A DNA stretch of 22,610 nt from DAOTVY01 sp041082245 (lineage in GTDB: Bacteria > Chloroflexota > Chloroflexia > DTKN01). The position numbers and the translations under genes are program-made. The notes beneath the pieces were generated by a model. That model saw nothing but the letters and a program-made list of their open reading frames with translations. It was not told the origin of the DNA and ran no database searches. Position 1 is the first letter of the stretch, and each line of letters opens with the position of its first letter. The stretch is from assembly GCA_041082245.1 (NCBI GenBank), contig JBDOIE010000064.1:1-22610 (forward strand). Direction: 5' to 3'. This document shows positions 7,971-16,064 of this stretch, piece after piece.

Positions 7971-8011
7971 AAAGGGGCGGTGCAGACCCCACAGGCCTGC
8001 GCCGCCCCCTT
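7971..8011 (-). promoter_or_regulatory. Long hairpin between lipoprotein and ATPase genes
   Basis: Two 18-base arms (7971-7988 and 7994-8011) pair with one mismatch and two G-T wobbles around a 5-base loop. On the transcribed (-) strand the stem is followed by only three T before CCC. It may partly terminate transcription or protect the 3' end of the lipoprotein message, so that the binding protein is made in excess over membrane subunits. That use is common in ABC importer operons but inferred here. Confidence 0.6.
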
Positions 8012-8036
8012 CAGCGTTCCCGATCTGCCGGTCCGG

Positions 8037-9212
8037 CTACTGGCAGTCCGCCCAGCCGGTGTTGATCTTGCCCGCGATGATGTCGGCCTTGATCTGCTCC
8101 AGTTCGGCCTTCAGCTCGGCCGGCACGGCCTCCTCGAACTCGTGGAACGGGGCGATGCCGACCCCGTTGTTCTTCAGCGTGCCGACATACTTGCCACCCT
8201 TGAACGTGCCGTCCACGACTGTCTTGATCGTGTCAAAGACGGCCACGTCCATGTTCTTCAGGATGCTCGTCAGGTAGACTTCCTTGTATTCCGGAGCGGA
8301 GATGTACCAGTCGGTGTCCACGCCGATCATCATCATCCCGCGCTCCTTGCAGGCGGCGGCGGAGCCCAACCCCACAGGGCCGGCCACGGGAAGGATGATA
8401 TCGGCACCTTCGTCCATGAGCGAGGTCGCGAAGCGGCGGCCGTCGTCCGTGCTCTCAAAGTTCCCGGTGAAGAGGCCGTCGCCGCACCCCTCCATCGCCG
8501 GATCGGTCTTCCAGCCGAGCACCTGGACGTTCGTGCCATGCTTTTCGTTGTAGTACTGCACGCCCTTCTCGAAGCCGACCATGAAGATCGTCACGGGCGG
8601 GATCTTGATGCCGCCGAAGGTACCGACCTTGCCGGTCTTGCTCATCCCGGCGGCGAGATACCCGGCCAGGAAGGCCGCCTCATCGGTGGAGAAGGTCAGG
8701 CCCAGGACGTTGGGCAGTTCCTTGTCGGATCCGCAGTCCTTGCCCGGCACCGCGCCCGGCCAGCAGTCCGGATAGGAGTAGTCGACGATCGCGAACTTCT
8801 GGTCGGGGTTCTGCTGCGCGGCCGTGGCTGTCGCCGTTCCGAGCAGGAAGCCGACGGTGATGATCAGGTCGTACTTCTGATCGACGAACTCTTTGATGTT
8901 GCGTTCATAGTCGGTCTGCTGCTGCGACTCCAGGTACTTGCCCTCGATCCCGAGCTGGGCAATCGCGTCCTGGACGCCCTTCCACGCGGTCGCGTTGAAG
9001 GAGCGGTCGTCGATGCCGCCCACGTCGGTCACCTGGCCGACCTTGATCTTCGGCACCGGAGTGGCCGTCGGCTGCGGGGGCTGGGTGGGCTGGGGTGGCT
9101 GGGTGGGCTGCGGGGGCTGGGTGGGCTGCGGCGTAGCAGCCGGACCGCAGGCGCTCAGGACCATGACGAGCACCAGGGTAACTGCCAGTACACTCAAGAT
9201 TCCCTTGCGCAT
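8037..9212 (-). CDS. BMP-family substrate-binding lipoprotein
   Basis: The 391-residue protein has a lipoprotein signal peptide with lipobox LSAC (C22 lipidated), then a low-complexity linker of PQPTQP units (about residues 28-50). The binding domain belongs to the BMP/PnrA/Med family: KIKVGQVTDVGGIDDRSFNATAWKG near residues 55-80, DLIITVGFLLG, GLTFSTDEAAFLAGYLA, and GADIILPVAGPVG. Family members bind nucleosides, and a few bind other small molecules such as riboflavin. Several cysteines in the mature domain, including one in the terminal WADCQ, could form disulfides. The ATG at 9212 has GAGGAGGT 7-8 bases upstream. It is the first gene of the importer operon, and a long leader precedes it. 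Confidence 0.96.
   Translation of the reverse strand: MRKGILSVLAVTLVLVMVLSACGPAATPQPTQPPQPTQPPQPTQPPQPTATPVPKIKVGQVTDVGGIDDRSFNATAWKGVQDAIAQLGIEGKYLESQQQTDYERNIKEFVDQKYDLIITVGFLLGTATATAAQQNPDQKFAIVDYSYPDCWPGAVPGKDCGSDKELPNVLGLTFSTDEAAFLAGYLAAGMSKTGKVGTFGGIKIPPVTIFMVGFEKGVQYYNEKHGTNVQVLGWKTDPAMEGCGDGLFTGNFESTDDGRRFATSLMDEGADIILPVAGPVGLGSAAACKERGMMMIGVDTDWYISAPEYKEVYLTSILKNMDVAVFDTIKTVVDGTFKGGKYVGTLKNNGVGIAPFHEFEEAVPAELKAELEQIKADIIAGKINTGWADCQ
9066..9131 (-). repeat. 18-bp tandem repeat encoding the lipoprotein linker
   Basis: Roughly three and a half copies of an 18-base unit encode PQPTQP repeats directly after the lipid anchor. Such Pro/Thr/Gln tethers hold a binding domain away from the membrane. 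Copy number is likely to vary between strains. Confidence 0.85.
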
Positions 9213-9382
9213 CTTCGGACCTCCTCAGAGTCTTTCTTACGGGAAAAGAAACTGCACAGGGCCTCTCCTACCACCTCCTTTCCGGCCAAGCGATGGCATC
9301 GCGTAACCGGACCGTTTCGCTTCCCATACCGTTGTACTCACCACCTGCCCCGCAGCGAAGCAGAAGAACCAGGGCTACTTTC

Positions 9383-9412
9383 ATTATACAATATACTTCA
9401 CGCCTCGCGCAA
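9383..9412 (-). promoter_or_regulatory. Promoter of the BMP importer operon
   Basis: On the - strand a perfect TATAAT (9388 to 9383) is preceded, after an 18-base spacer, by TTGCGC (9412 to 9407). The -35 box lies within the last codons of the upstream glycosyltransferase gene. The predicted start near 9376 gives an untranslated leader of about 164 bases, which contains a small hairpin (TTTCTT/AAGAAA, 9233-9251) just before the ribosome site. I see no match to a riboswitch class I can recall. Confidence 0.6.
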
Positions 9413-10618
9413 ACGCAGCGACTCGCGCGCACCAATACGGCGGTACAGATCGACGATCTGATGGATCCCTCGGGCCCAGGAAAAATGCTCGACCGCCCGC
9501 TCGCGGAGCCGTTGTCCGAGGCTCCGTGCACGCTCCTCGTCGCGCAGGATCTCGGCCAGGCGTTGCGCCAGGCTCGCCGCGTTCCCATACTCCGCGTAGA
9601 TCCCGAGGTCGCCGAGCATCTCCCGGTTCACGGGTGTATCGAAGGCGACCACCGGGAGCCCCATCGCCATATAGTCGCAGATCTTGCCGCTCCCCTCGGT
9701 CGCGGACATCTTCGGGGCCACGGCCACATCCCCCAGCGCGAGGAATCGGTGCCGCTCGATGTACGGAATGCGCCCCGGAAAGAGGGTGCGCTCCAGGATG
9801 CCCAGAGCGCGCGCCTGCGCTGCGTAACGGTCCACACCCGGGAAGCCCATGATGAGAAAATAGAGATCGGGCATCTCCTGGAGGAGCAAGCGCGCAGCCT
9901 CAAGCAGGAGATCTGTCCCCTGGTACGGCGCGAGCAACCCCAGGTAGACGACCACCTTCGCCTCGGCGGGGATGCCCAACCCGGCCCGAAGCCGCGCACG
10001 CTTCTCGCGCCATCCGGGGATGTCGTCCATCGGCTTCAGGTGCTCGGTATCGACCCCGTCGGGCACGGTGAACAGCCGCTCCGGAGGAAAGTGAAACGCT
10101 TCCCGCAGCACCCGCGCCGCGTTCCAGGAACTCGTCACCACCGCCCGGGGCAGGCGGTTGATCCAGCGCTCCAGCCAGAAGAAGAAGCGGTACCAGCGGC
10201 TGTCCGGGCTCAGGAAGTGGTGGTCGATCATCTCCGAGGTCAGGCTTCCCTGGAAGTCGAAGAGCACCGGGATACCCAGGAGGCGACCAACCAGGGAGCC
10301 GATCAGCGCTCCCTCGTGCAGGTGCGCATGGATGACGTCCGGCCGCTCGCGGATCGCCACCTCGAGCGTCCGCAGCCCCAGCATAACGTCCAGGTAGTAC
10401 TTGTGGCGGCTGCTCCCCACGACCGGACGCTGGATCCAGGGAACGCCCAGACTGCGGCGGATATCCAGTCCCGGCAGGTCATCGCCGTTGTGATAGGTGC
10501 AGATGACCACGCGGTGCCCCAGGTATTGCAGGTGCGTGGTCTCGGACAGGATGCGGATGTGGCACCCGTAATCGGAAAAGAAGGAGGTCGGCGCGACCAT
10601 CAGCACCTTGTACGGCAA
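9398..10618 (-). CDS. Glycosyltransferase family 4 protein
   Basis: The 406-residue, GT-B fold protein is of normal length for GT4. The N-terminal acceptor domain begins MPYKVLMVAPTSFFSDYGCH, and the C-terminal nucleotide-sugar domain includes VVVYLGLLAPYQGTDLLLEA (about 222-241) and TEGSGKICDYMAMGLPVVAFD (about 307-327), where E308 corresponds to the first acidic residue of the family's E-x7-E motif. The second position is Asp or Tyr rather than Glu. The start is TTG at 10618, chosen because GGAGGT lies 5 bases upstream. Donor and acceptor are unknown; surface polysaccharide or glycolipid synthesis is likely. It lies 67 bases downstream of pheT on the same strand, so read-through is possible. 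Confidence 0.9.
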   Translation of the reverse strand: MPYKVLMVAPTSFFSDYGCHIRILSETTHLQYLGHRVVICTYHNGDDLPGLDIRRSLGVPWIQRPVVGSSRHKYYLDVMLGLRTLEVAIRERPDVIHAHLHEGALIGSLVGRLLGIPVLFDFQGSLTSEMIDHHFLSPDSRWYRFFFWLERWINRLPRAVVTSSWNAARVLREAFHFPPERLFTVPDGVDTEHLKPMDDIPGWREKRARLRAGLGIPAEAKVVVYLGLLAPYQGTDLLLEAARLLLQEMPDLYFLIMGFPGVDRYAAQARALGILERTLFPGRIPYIERHRFLALGDVAVAPKMSATEGSGKICDYMAMGLPVVAFDTPVNREMLGDLGIYAEYGNAASLAQRLAEILRDEERARSLGQRLRERAVEHFSWARGIHQIVDLYRRIGARESLRLREA

Positions 10619-10685
10619 GAGAACCTCCGTAAGCCCGTTCGGGCAGGCAACGGACGCTTACGCTGCCGCCAGGAAGCGCGCCGTC

Positions 10686-13172
10686 TTACGAAGCCGACCC
10701 TGTGCCGGAAGCGGCACGGATCGTCGCCCCGAGCTCGCGCTCCAGCGCAGGGACGATGCGCTTCTCCCGGATGCGGTTGACCTCCTCCTCGCGCAGCACG
10801 CGTTCCATCGCCTGGAAGGTCAGCCGGTACGCCAGGCTGACCTTCCCCTGGGGCAAAGGACTTCCCCGGTAGACGTCGAACAAATCGACCCCACGCAGCC
10901 ACTCCCCCCCTGCACGGCGGATGACCTCGGCCACGCGTGCCGCTGCCACTCCCTCGTCCACCACCACGGCGATGTCCTGGAGGACGGCCGGGAAGCGGGA
11001 AAGTGGCCTGAAGCGGTGGGGCGCCGTGTGCGCCAGCAAGGAAAGCAGCCGGAACTCGGCCAGGGCGACCCGTCGCGCGGGCAGCTCGAACTGCTCGCGC
11101 ACCCGGGGGTCGATCTCCCCGAACACGCCGACCCGCTCATCCCCAAGGACGAGCCAGGCCTGCCGGCCGGCCTGAAAGGTTGGATGGTCCGAGGGCTCGA
11201 AGCGCGCACCCTCGATCCCCAACCGTTCCAGGAGCGTTTCCACAATCCCCTTCAGGTCGAAAAAGTCCAGTTCGCCACTCTCCTTCCGGAGCCAGCTTTC
11301 CGGCTCCCGAGGGCCGCAAAGCGCCATCCCGACCATCGGGGGTTCCTCGGGGGTGTCCTCCCCTTCACGGGGCAGGTATACCCGCCCGATCTCAAAGATC
11401 GCCACCCGCTCGCTGTGCCGGAGGTTCAGTGCCAGCGCCTCCAGCAGGGAGTTCATCAGCGTCTGGCGCAGGTATTCCCGTTCCGGCGTCAGGGGGTTGG
11501 CCAGGCGGAGATAGCGCGAACCGTCCACCTCCGGTTCCCCGGGGGTGAGCCGTGCCACGCTGCGCAGGTTGGTGAGGGAATAAGTGATCACCTCGTCCAG
11601 GCCACAGCCGGCCAGGATATCCCGTACCTGTTCCTCCAGCTCCAGGAGCGGGTTCCCCCGTTGCGGGGGAAGGACGTCCCGCAGCAGCGTCGCCGGGATC
11701 CGGTCGTAGCCGTACATGCGCGCCACTTCTTCGATCAGGTCGGCCGGGATGGAGACGTCCAGACGGAAAGAGGGGACGTCCACACGCACGGCTTCCCCTT
11801 CGACGGTACAGCCGAAACCGAGCGGGCGCAGCAGGCCGGCCACTTCCTCGGCGGTCATCTCGATCCCGAGGATCCGCTCTACCTCGCGCGCCGGGAGCAG
11901 CACAGTGCGTGCCTGCCAGGGGCGCGGGTATACGTCGACCACCCCTTGGGCCGTCACCCCACCCGCAAGCTCCTCGAGCAACTCGCAAGCGCGCCGCAGC
12001 GCCCAGATCGTGCCCTCGGGGTCCACCCCGCGCTCGAAGCGGAACGAGGCCTCGCTGTTCAGGTGCAGCGCCTGCGCGGTGCGGCGGATGGCGATCGGAT
12101 CGAAGTGGGCCGATTCGAGGAGCACATGGCGGGTAGCATCGGTGACCTCGCTTTCCAGCCCGCCCATCACGCCCGCAAGCGCGACAGGTCCCTCTCCGTC
12201 GCAAATGAGCAGGCGCTCCGGGTCGAGGGCGCGTTCCACGCCGTCCAGGGTGGTCATCCGTTCGCCCGGCCGGCCCCGCCGCACGACGATCGCCGGCGGA
12301 CCGTCCGTCCCCGGCTTGGGGCGGAGCCGCTCATAGTCGAAGGCGTGCAGCGGCTGGCCCCACTCCAGCATCACATAGTTCGTGACGTCCACGACCACGT
12401 TGATCGGCCGCATGCCGGCGCGCAGCAGCCGTTGCTGCATCCAGAGGGGCGAAGGCCCCATGCGGATGTCGCGCACGATGGCCGCCGAATAGCGCGGGCA
12501 CAGGTCGGGATCGAGGATCTCCACCGTCACCTGACCGGCGATCGGCGCACCTGCCTCGCGCGGAGAGGGCGTGGGCAGGCGAAGCGGTTTCCCCAGCAGC
12601 GCCGCCACCTCCCGCGCCACACCGATCATCGACAGGCACCGCCCCAGGTTCGGCGTCAGGTCGATGTGGAGCACGATATCCCCGAGATATTCGACAAGCG
12701 GCATACCGACCGGGGCATCGTCGGGCAGGATGACCACGCCCGTGTGGTCCTCGGAGAGGCCCAGCTCCTTCTCCGAGCAGATCATCCCCTCGGAGAGCAC
12801 ACCACGAATGCGCCCGGCTTTCAGCGTGACCATGCGAGGCTCCTCGCTGTGCCCGTCGCGCAACCGGGCGCCCACCTGCGCCACCACGACCTTCTGTCCC
12901 CGTTCCCCGACGCGGATATTGGGCGCCCCGCAGACCACGGTGAGCGGGGCCGGCCCGCCGTAATCCACATCCACCAGCGTAAGCCGATCCGCGTTCGGGT
13001 GCGGCCGAACGGCCAGCACCTGGCCGACCACGATACGTTCCCGGTCCCATTCTTCCCCGATGCGTTCGATCTCGGTGACTTCGAGGCCGGCCAGTGTAAG
13101 CCGGTGGGCCAGCTCCGCCACCGGGAAGTCCAGTTCTACATACTCCTGTAGCCACTTGAGCGGGACGTTCAT
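10686..13172 (-). CDS. pheT: Phenylalanine--tRNA ligase beta subunit
   Basis: The 828-residue protein is full length. PheT works with PheS as a heterotetramer to charge tRNA-Phe. Domains in order: N-terminal MNVPLKWLQEYVELD, tRNA-binding OB fold (about 40-150, VVGQVLAVRPHPNADRL), B3/B4 editing domain (about 205-375), B5 domain (about 400-470), catalytic-like core (about 480-690), and C-terminal ferredoxin-like anticodon-binding domain (about 730-822, FRPLSRFPAVLQDIAVVVDE). The ATG at 13172 matches the conserved N-terminus and has AGGAG 7 bases upstream. An upstream in-frame ATG at 13268 would add 32 unlikely residues. Unusually, pheS is not upstream; the gene has its own strong promoter and a leader of about 300 bases. 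Confidence 0.97.
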   Translation of the reverse strand: MNVPLKWLQEYVELDFPVAELAHRLTLAGLEVTEIERIGEEWDRERIVVGQVLAVRPHPNADRLTLVDVDYGGPAPLTVVCGAPNIRVGERGQKVVVAQVGARLRDGHSEEPRMVTLKAGRIRGVLSEGMICSEKELGLSEDHTGVVILPDDAPVGMPLVEYLGDIVLHIDLTPNLGRCLSMIGVAREVAALLGKPLRLPTPSPREAGAPIAGQVTVEILDPDLCPRYSAAIVRDIRMGPSPLWMQQRLLRAGMRPINVVVDVTNYVMLEWGQPLHAFDYERLRPKPGTDGPPAIVVRRGRPGERMTTLDGVERALDPERLLICDGEGPVALAGVMGGLESEVTDATRHVLLESAHFDPIAIRRTAQALHLNSEASFRFERGVDPEGTIWALRRACELLEELAGGVTAQGVVDVYPRPWQARTVLLPAREVERILGIEMTAEEVAGLLRPLGFGCTVEGEAVRVDVPSFRLDVSIPADLIEEVARMYGYDRIPATLLRDVLPPQRGNPLLELEEQVRDILAGCGLDEVITYSLTNLRSVARLTPGEPEVDGSRYLRLANPLTPEREYLRQTLMNSLLEALALNLRHSERVAIFEIGRVYLPREGEDTPEEPPMVGMALCGPREPESWLRKESGELDFFDLKGIVETLLERLGIEGARFEPSDHPTFQAGRQAWLVLGDERVGVFGEIDPRVREQFELPARRVALAEFRLLSLLAHTAPHRFRPLSRFPAVLQDIAVVVDEGVAAARVAEVIRRAGGEWLRGVDLFDVYRGSPLPQGKVSLAYRLTFQAMERVLREEEVNRIREKRIVPALERELGATIRAASGTGSAS

Positions 13173-13479
13173 CTCCGGGCTCCTATGTGTATCCGGCCGG
13201 GCAAAGCGCGCACCCGGTCGCTGTCCGGGCGGCGGTACCGATGGCCCGGGGGTAGACGCTTCCTGCATTCCTCAACGGCTTCGGAAGGGGTTGCATCGCC
13301 GTTCGCCTTTCCTGTCGCACGATACCTTCGCATCCGGCTGCAGTTCGGGGATCGAAGGGACCGGGCCCCTCGATCCCCCCGGAAAGGTGAACGGCTGGGG
13401 GGAGAAGCGAACCACGCGGTGCGGAAAGACCCACCAGTATCCCATATTCGTCCCTACGGAGACCTGTAATGATGTGCTT
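13173..13479 (-). promoter_or_regulatory. Long structured 5' leader of pheT
   Basis: About 300 untranslated bases separate the predicted start of transcription (near 13473) from pheT. Visible structures on the transcribed strand: a 9-bp stem GGGGATCGA/TCGATCCCC extended by GGG/CCC (13347-13378); AACGGC/GCCGTT (13274-13303); CCGGGC/GCCCGG (13225-13249); CCGGG/CCCGG (13197-13217). The same CCGGGC at 13244-13249 could instead pair with GCCCGG at 13175-13180, next to the start codon, which would allow a switch hiding the ribosome site. CGGTACCGCC (13231-13240) partly resembles the T-box core, but other T-box landmarks are not evident. There is no clear phenylalanine-rich leader peptide. Confidence 0.5.
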
Positions 13480-13508
13480 ATGATAGCACAGGCCCCATCC
13501 GCTGTCAA
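13480..13508 (-). promoter_or_regulatory. Promoter of pheT
   Basis: On the - strand a perfect TTGACA (13508 to 13503) and TATCAT (13485 to 13480) are separated by exactly 17 bases. It is among the best sigma-70-type promoters in the window. It shows that pheT is transcribed independently and has a leader of about 300 bases. Confidence 0.75.
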
Positions 13509-14052
13509 AGACCGATGCGGCAAGCCAGGGCTTTCCTGTGCTGCGGCAGAGGGGCGGAACGTTGGCCGATCCTCCGAGGGCGCCGGCCTGTCGAAGGGTA
13601 GCGGTACGCGCAGCGAGCCGCGTATGGAAACCCGGAAGCCGGCCGACGCATCCGGTGGCGCGCCCACACCTCTACGCGGCGCGCCCGGGATCTCGAACCA
13701 TCACGCCCAGCTTCTCCGTCTTAAGAAACCTGCGGCGAAGGCCTATATGCGGCAGCGAGGGAGGGGACCACACAGTTTCGGCGCGAGCGCCTGACACACC
13801 CCAGGTTCCCCTAACCGGCGCTCGAGCCCGCAGCCGCCATCGTTGTCCCAATCCCGTGGCTTCTTTGGGATTCGCTCCGTGCGTTAGGGCTTACCGGACC
13901 AACAGGGCCGGGCTGGTACGGAAGGATCGCCGGCGAGCGTCGCTCCTGGATGCGGGCTTCTGCAGGCACAGACAGGACCGAGGAGTGGTTTCCAGCGATC
14001 GAATGCAACGACCGTTCTGGTCCGGGAGGCAGAGCGACCGCGGACGCCCCGG
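13509..14052. other. Gene-free stretch of about 540 bases
   Basis: This region lies between the 3' end of the YjbQ-type gene and the pheT promoter. Open frames cross it on both strands, but none resembles a known protein or has a convincing ribosome site. I looked for tRNA, SRP RNA, RNase P, tmRNA and common riboswitch cores and found none. Small inverted repeats are present (for example AATCCC/GGGATT at 13850-13872). It could hold an unrecognised RNA or the decayed remains of a gene. Confidence 0.5.
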
Positions 14053-14445
14053 TCAGGCGATGTGCACGAGCACCCGGCGGTTCCGGGGACCGTCGAATTC
14101 GCAGAAAAAGATCCCCTGCCAGGTGCCGAGCGCCGGCCGCCCTCCTACGATGGGCACGGTGACCGAGTGCCCCACCAGCGAGGCCTTGATGTGGGCAGCG
14201 GCGTTCCCCTCGGTATGGCGGTAACCGCCCCGCCAGGGGACCAGCCTTTCGAGCGCCTCCAGGATATCGGCGCGCACCGTGAGGTCGGCATCTTCGTTGA
14301 TCGTCACGCCGGCCGTCGTGTGGGGACAGTAGACGGTCACACGCCCCTCCTGGACGCCGCTTTCGGCCACCAGCCGTTCGATCTCTGCGGTGATCTCGAC
14401 CATCTCGCTGCGTTGATGCGTCGCAAGGGAAACGGTATGCACCAT
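14053..14445 (-). CDS. YjbQ/UPF0047 family protein (secondary thiamine-phosphate synthase type)
   Basis: The 130-residue protein covers the whole UPF0047/YjbQ (COG0432) domain. Characteristic motifs are YCPHTTAGVTINEDAD (about 44-59), GNAAAHIKASLVG (about 80-92) and LGTWQGIFFCEFDGPR (about 106-121). The E. coli member YjbQ has weak thiamine-phosphate synthase activity that can replace ThiE; the native role of the family is not settled. The ATG at 14445 has a GGGGTG ribosome site, and the gene begins 12 bases after moeA, so it is the last gene of the operon starting at 16733. The thiamine-binding protein two genes upstream gives some support for a thiamine link. Confidence 0.92.
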   Translation of the reverse strand: MVHTVSLATHQRSEMVEITAEIERLVAESGVQEGRVTVYCPHTTAGVTINEDADLTVRADILEALERLVPWRGGYRHTEGNAAAHIKASLVGHSVTVPIVGGRPALGTWQGIFFCEFDGPRNRRVLVHIA

Positions 14446-14457
14446 CGGACCGCACCC

Positions 14458-15720
14458 CTACACTTCCGGCCAATCGAACATAAGCACGCGCACCGTGGTA
14501 CCGGCACGGGCCGCCGGGTAGGCGCTTTCCGGGATCACGGCAAGGCCGTTCGCGCGGACCATCGAGCTCAGGATACCGGAGCCCTGCGGTCCGGTCAGCC
14601 GCGCGGTGTAGCGGCCGTCCTCCTGCTCGACGATCGCGCGCAGGAACCGCGGCCGGTCGGGCTGGGCACGAGCATCCTCGAGCAGGGTCGCGGTGACCTC
14701 CGGGAGGCGCAACGCGCGCTGGCCCTGCATCTTCAGCAGCACCGGCCGCACAAAGAGGATGAACGAAACCATGGAGGAAACCGGGTTTCCCGGAAGCCCC
14801 AGCAGCGGGACGCCGTCGATCTCACCGAAGGCCATCGGCCGCCCCGGCTGCATCCGCACCCGCCAGAAGGAGATGCGCCCGCGGCTGGCCAGCACTTTCT
14901 TCACCAGGTCGTACTCCCCCACGGACACGCCGCCCGAGGTGAGAAAGAGGTCCACGCCTGCGGCCAGGCCCTCGTCGATCCGGGCGGAAAGGTCCTCGAA
15001 ACGGTCCCGCGCGATCGGGAGTTTCAACGGCACCCCGCCGTACTTCAGCACCTGGGCATAGTTGGAGTAGGCGTTGCTGTTGCGGATCTTGCCCGGAGCG
15101 AGCGGTTCGCCGGGCTCCACCAGCTCGTCGCCCGTCGCCAGGATGGCCACCCGGGGCCTCCGCGTCACCCGCACCACCGGCCGGCCCAGGGCCGCCAGCA
15201 GCCCCACTTCCTGAGGCCGCAGCCGGGTGCCTCGCTCCAGCACCCGCTCCCCGCGCCGAACGTCCTCGCCGGCGGCACGGACGTTCGAGCCGGGCGCGAC
15301 GGGCGAAAGGACCCGTACCCACCCGGGTTCTCGCGCCTCCGCCGGCCCGGCCTCGTCGGTCTGCTCGAAAGGGACCACCGTATCTGCACCCGGAGGCATC
15401 GGGGCGCCCGTCATGATCCGAACGGCCGTACCCGGTTCCACCGGGATCGTCGCCGGCATCCCGGCTGCAACCTCTCCGATCACCCGCAGGCGTACCGGCG
15501 CATCCCGCCGTGCCCCCGCGACCTCTTCCCCGCGGACGGCATAGCCGTCCATCGCCGAATTCTCGAAGGGAGGGATGTCCTCGCCGGCCACGATGTCCTC
15601 CGCCAGGACGCGGTCGAACGCCTGGAGCAGCGGCACCTCCTCGGCCTCCAGCGGGCGAAAGCGCGCCAGCACCGCTTCCAGCGCCTCCTCCACCGTGATC
15701 GGAGCCACTTCCTCAGACAT
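14458..15720 (-). CDS. moeA: Molybdopterin molybdenumtransferase MoeA
   Basis: The 420-residue cytosolic enzyme inserts molybdate into adenylylated molybdopterin to finish molybdenum cofactor. Motifs: PPFENSAMDGYAVRG (50-64), RIMTGAPMPPGADTVV (101-116), AILATGDELVEPG (192-204), LTSGGVSVGEYD (260-271) and LLGLPGNPVSS (306-316). The last two are the MoaB/Mog-like catalytic domain, and the C-terminal domain IV (about 335-420) is complete. The ATG at 15720 has AAGGAGGT close upstream. It lies 30 bases after the thiamine-binding protein gene and 12 before the YjbQ-type gene. Other molybdenum cofactor genes are not in the window. Confidence 0.96.
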   Translation of the reverse strand: MSEEVAPITVEEALEAVLARFRPLEAEEVPLLQAFDRVLAEDIVAGEDIPPFENSAMDGYAVRGEEVAGARRDAPVRLRVIGEVAAGMPATIPVEPGTAVRIMTGAPMPPGADTVVPFEQTDEAGPAEAREPGWVRVLSPVAPGSNVRAAGEDVRRGERVLERGTRLRPQEVGLLAALGRPVVRVTRRPRVAILATGDELVEPGEPLAPGKIRNSNAYSNYAQVLKYGGVPLKLPIARDRFEDLSARIDEGLAAGVDLFLTSGGVSVGEYDLVKKVLASRGRISFWRVRMQPGRPMAFGEIDGVPLLGLPGNPVSSMVSFILFVRPVLLKMQGQRALRLPEVTATLLEDARAQPDRPRFLRAIVEQEDGRYTARLTGPQGSGILSSMVRANGLAVIPESAYPAARAGTTVRVLMFDWPEV

Positions 15721-15750
15721 CGCACCTCCTTGCGCCGTACACCTGTCCGC

Positions 15751-16047
15751 TCACAGCTTCTCCCGTACTGCCTGCACCTTTCCCTGGATCGAAAGCGGCT
15801 TGTCCCGCCGATCGTCGATCCGGATCGTTGTGGCTACCCGCAGCGCCCCCATCGCGAAAGGGCGTTCGTGCATCCGCCGCGCGACCTGGAGAAGGTCGTC
15901 CAGCTCGCCGACCACGACCGTGGACATCGGCCCCAGTTCGTACTCCAGGCCGGACGCATCCAGCACCCGCACGACTTCGGCCACGTACGCGCTGAGGCTC
16001 GTGCTCCCCGTCCCCAGGGGCACGACGCAGATCTCCATCATCGCCAT
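15751..16047 (-). CDS. MTH1187-family thiamine-binding protein
   Basis: The 98-residue protein covers one MTH1187/YkoF-type (formerly DUF77) ferredoxin-like domain: MAMMEICVVPLGTGSTSLSAY at the start, GLEYELGPMSTVVVGELDDL (about 33-52) and ATTIRIDDRRDKP (about 72-84). Family members are small cytosolic proteins, some shown to bind thiamine; their function in the cell is poorly known. The ATG at 16047 has GGAGGGGA upstream. It starts 17 bases after the disulfide oxidoreductase gene and is followed after 30 bases by moeA, so it is the second gene of a four-gene operon. Confidence 0.92.
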   Translation of the reverse strand: MAMMEICVVPLGTGSTSLSAYVAEVVRVLDASGLEYELGPMSTVVVGELDDLLQVARRMHERPFAMGALRVATTIRIDDRRDKPLSIQGKVQAVREKL

Positions 16048-16064
16048 CGCATCCCCTCCGGCGC

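Noticed and set aside
10608..13151. Open frame of 847 codons on the + strand opposite pheT
   Set aside because: Low-information antisense translation with no ribosome site; pheT accounts for the region.
13231..13240. T-box core in the pheT leader
   Set aside because: CGGTACCGCC resembles TGGNACCGCG only in part, lacks the T that pairs with the tRNA end, and I cannot find the partner CCCT strand or stem I landmarks. It is kept as a reminder, not a call.
13183..13434. Possible leader peptide of 83 codons before pheT
   Set aside because: It starts with GTG without a ribosome site, is not rich in phenylalanine codons and has no recognisable family.
13680..13705. tRNA-like T-loop (GGTTCGAGATCC on the - strand)
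   Set aside because: The flanking bases do not form a T stem and no acceptor or anticodon stem is present.
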